Assembly: GCA_963776935.1 (NCBI GenBank)
Contig: CAVZOP010000010.1
Span: 62,001 to 126,000, forward strand
Source: JALOLG01 sp963776935
GTDB taxonomy: Bacteria > Actinomycetota > Acidimicrobiia > Acidimicrobiales > Ilumatobacteraceae
Length of the DNA: 64,000 nt
Direction: 5' to 3'
Of this stretch, positions 62,089 through 64,000 are shown piece after piece. The stretch's first letter is position 1; each line of letters starts with the position of its first letter. Position numbers and translations under genes: made by a program. The notes beneath the pieces were generated by a model, which was not told the origin of the DNA, made no database searches, and was given only the letters and a program-made list of their open reading frames with translations.

Positions 62089-64000
62089 GTGCCACCGTCG
62101 GCGGCGGGCGCCAGGGCGGCACGGATCAGTTGCTCGCCGAGGTACTCGTCGGCGATCCGCAACGACGCCTCCGGTGACCAGTGCACGCCGTCGGGGCGGG
62201 CGGCCTGGTCGACGTCGAGACCCTGCTCGTGCAGCCAGGCCGGGAGGTCGACGACCACGACGCGCCCGCCGCTGGATGCCGCGGCGACGTCCATCGCGGC
62301 GTAGATCTCGGCGTGCCGTTCCGCGTCCTCCTGCGGTTGCCCGGAACCCCACCAGTACACGTTCGGGATCGGTTCGCGCACCCACACCACCTTCCCGGAT
62401 CCGCCGTCGGCGAGGCGCTCGGACACGTCGGCGACGTCGCGGACGATCCGCTCGCGGTAGGCCGGATCGGTCGGAACCACTTCGCCGGTGTCCGGCCAGC
62501 GGCGGTCGAGCACATCCCACGACGTCGTCATCATCATCACGACGTCGGGCGCGAGCGCCTCGACGCGAGCCGGCAACGTGTCGTCGAGCCACTCGTCGCA
62601 GCGGTCACCGACCGGGGTCCATTCGAGCACCATCACCTCGCCGCCACGCACGAAGCCGCACCCCAGCTCGGCGACGATCTCGACCTGGGCGAGCTGCGGG
62701 TTGGCGGCAGCCCAGGCGAGCAGCCCGTTGCCGGTCGCGACGGCCGTCGAGTCGCCGGCGACGATGATCCGCACCGGCCGACTCAACTCGGGGATCGGCG
62801 GCAGCGTCGTCGGCGCTGGTTCGGTGTCGACGGGTGCGGCGACCACGGTCGCCGCCACGCCAGGCGCGGGTTCGGTGGTGTCGGGCCTGGTCGTGGCCGG
62901 AACCGCCGTCGTCGTGCTGATGGTCGGCCCGGCGACCACCGGTGCAAGCGGTTCGCCGCTCGGCCGGATCGACGCCGCCTCGGCATCGGCGGCCGACGCT
63001 GACCAGTAGTCGGCGGCCGAGGCGGGGACCACCGCGAACCCGACGATCGCCAGGGCAGCGGTGACGCCGGCCGCCGTGGCGAACGTGATCGGCAGGCGCA
63101 CGGTTCGGCCGCGGCGGATCGGGAGCTCCACGAGCATGTACGACGCCTGGGCGATCGCCAACGTGATCGCCAACCGCAGGATCACCAGCGGTGCGCCGTC
63201 GAGGTCGGTCCGGCGCTCGTCGACGATGACGTAGATCGGCCAGTGATAGAGGTACACGCCGTAGCTGATCTTGCCCAGCCACACCAACGGGGCGATCGAC
63301 AACGCGGTGCGCACCCGCCCCTCGACCTGCAGCCCGAGCAGCAGCGCGGCACTGCCGACGGCGACGAGTGGGAGCGCGCCGGCGTAGGCGGGACCACCCA
63401 CCGACGGGAACGTCACCACGGATACGGCGAGGGCGAGGAGCGCGGCGGGCGCCGCGATCGACCACCACCGCGGCACCGACCGACCCGTGACGACGAGCGC
63501 CAGCACGCCGCCGATGAGGATCTCGGCCATACGTGCCGGTGTGGCCCAGTACGCCGGCGTCGCCGCCCCACACCCCGGCGATCACGGGTGACGAGATCGC
63601 GAACAGCGCAGTGATCACACCGAGCACGACGGTCTGGGCACGGCGCGTCCTGGCAACCCGCGTCAGGGCGAGGAAGGCGACCGGCCACAGCCAGTAGAAC
63701 TGCTCCTCGATCGACAGCGACCAGTAATGCTCGAGGGGCGAGGCGGTGCCCGCCGCCTGCTGGAACAACTGCTGGTACGAGCCGTCTCCGAAGAGCAAGA
63801 CCCAGTTGACGACCTGCAGCAACGACCCCACCACATGGGCGCGCAGGTCGGCGACGCCGTCGAACAGATCGGTGACCGCGGCGAGCACGACGATCAGGCC
63901 GATGCACAGCACGCTCGCGGGCAGCAGCCGCCGCGCCCGGCGGGCGTAGAACGCCCCGGCCGACACCCGACCGGTCGTCTCGGCCTCGTTCACCAACAGG
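62085..64000 (-). CDS. OafA/YrhL-type acyltransferase with C-terminal SGNH domain; 5' partial, frameshifted near 63555
   Basis: Membrane acyltransferase-3 protein; its first part lies beyond the window. Visible: TGRVSAGAFYARRARRLLPAS and PLEHYWSLSIEEQFYWLWPVAF (family hallmarks), about nine more helices, a Thr/Ala/Pro-rich periplasmic spacer and a cytoplasm-distal SGNH domain (IIVAGDSTAVATGNGL ... DGVHWSPEAS). The frame changes near 63554-63557: one base less restores GDAAYWATPARMAEILIGG. Such proteins O-acetylate or acylate surface polysaccharides and export the modified unit. Coupled to rnhA by GTGA. The first visible ATG (63996) is not the true start. Confidence 0.85.

Overview
The window looks like chromosomal DNA from a high-GC actinobacterium. 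The lineage clues are a mycothiol S-conjugate amidase (Mca), two F420-type LLM oxidoreductases, a Ku/LigD-polymerase pair, a DUF222/HNH relic, SigE-family regulation and many apparently leaderless genes (a TAnnnT box 6-10 nt before ATG/GTG). Two secreted proteins that end in about 120-residue DTR...DVxGYF/W repeats resemble those of Acidimicrobiia such as Ilumatobacter. That family-level placement is inference. No tRNA, rRNA, CRISPR array, insertion sequence or phage gene was recognised.

Layout. 1-5.4 kb: end of an S9 peptidase, a secreted S8 protease with three C-terminal repeats, and NudC. 5.4-15.5 kb: a sulfur/redox region. A six-site, helically phased palindrome array lies in front of a CstB-like persulfide dioxygenase-rhodanese gene. 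It is followed by an LLM oxidoreductase, a SulP anion transporter, an Fe-S/NrfD fusion, a cytoplasmic molybdopterin oxidoreductase (SoeA/PhsA-like), a GntR regulator and a nitrobindin. 15.5-21 kb: thiolase, alpha/beta hydrolase, serine hydrolase and an ABC-2 exporter. 21-31.8 kb: nuclease, DinB, PLP enzyme, HNH relic, DUF4184, cupin, YdjC deacetylase, mca, PEBP lipoprotein, acyl-CoA dehydrogenase and rhomboid protease. 31.8-38.9 kb: LLM oxidoreductase, amidase, acyl-CoA ligase, serine hydrolase, and LigD-polymerase with Ku. 39-47.3 kb: membrane proteins, a phosphohistidine-domain protein coupled to a D-aminoacylase-like amidohydrolase, an M24 peptidase, and a sigma factor with a membrane partner. 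47.4-52 kb: an lpdA-E2-lipBA operon in which LipB and LipA are one polypeptide. 52-57.4 kb: two membrane proteins, a TIGR01777 epimerase, MarR and ArgJ. 57.4-64 kb: an AT-richer gene-free island, an SDR, a SpoIID-SGNH-repeat protein, RNase HI and an OafA-type acyltransferase that runs off the window.

Working together. Persulfide dioxygenase would make sulfite or thiosulfate, the molybdoenzyme with its Fe-S/NrfD partner could oxidise sulfite at the cytoplasmic face, and SulP could move the anion. The lpdA-E2-lipBA operon links 2-oxoacid dehydrogenase subunits to synthesis of their lipoyl cofactor.

Caution. At least ten genes change reading frame once or more (13 events outside the E2 linker), each in the sense of one extra base, nearly always in a short C or G run. 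This pattern fits sequencing or assembly error better than mass pseudogenisation, so affected genes are given as single CDS entries with the shift point noted.
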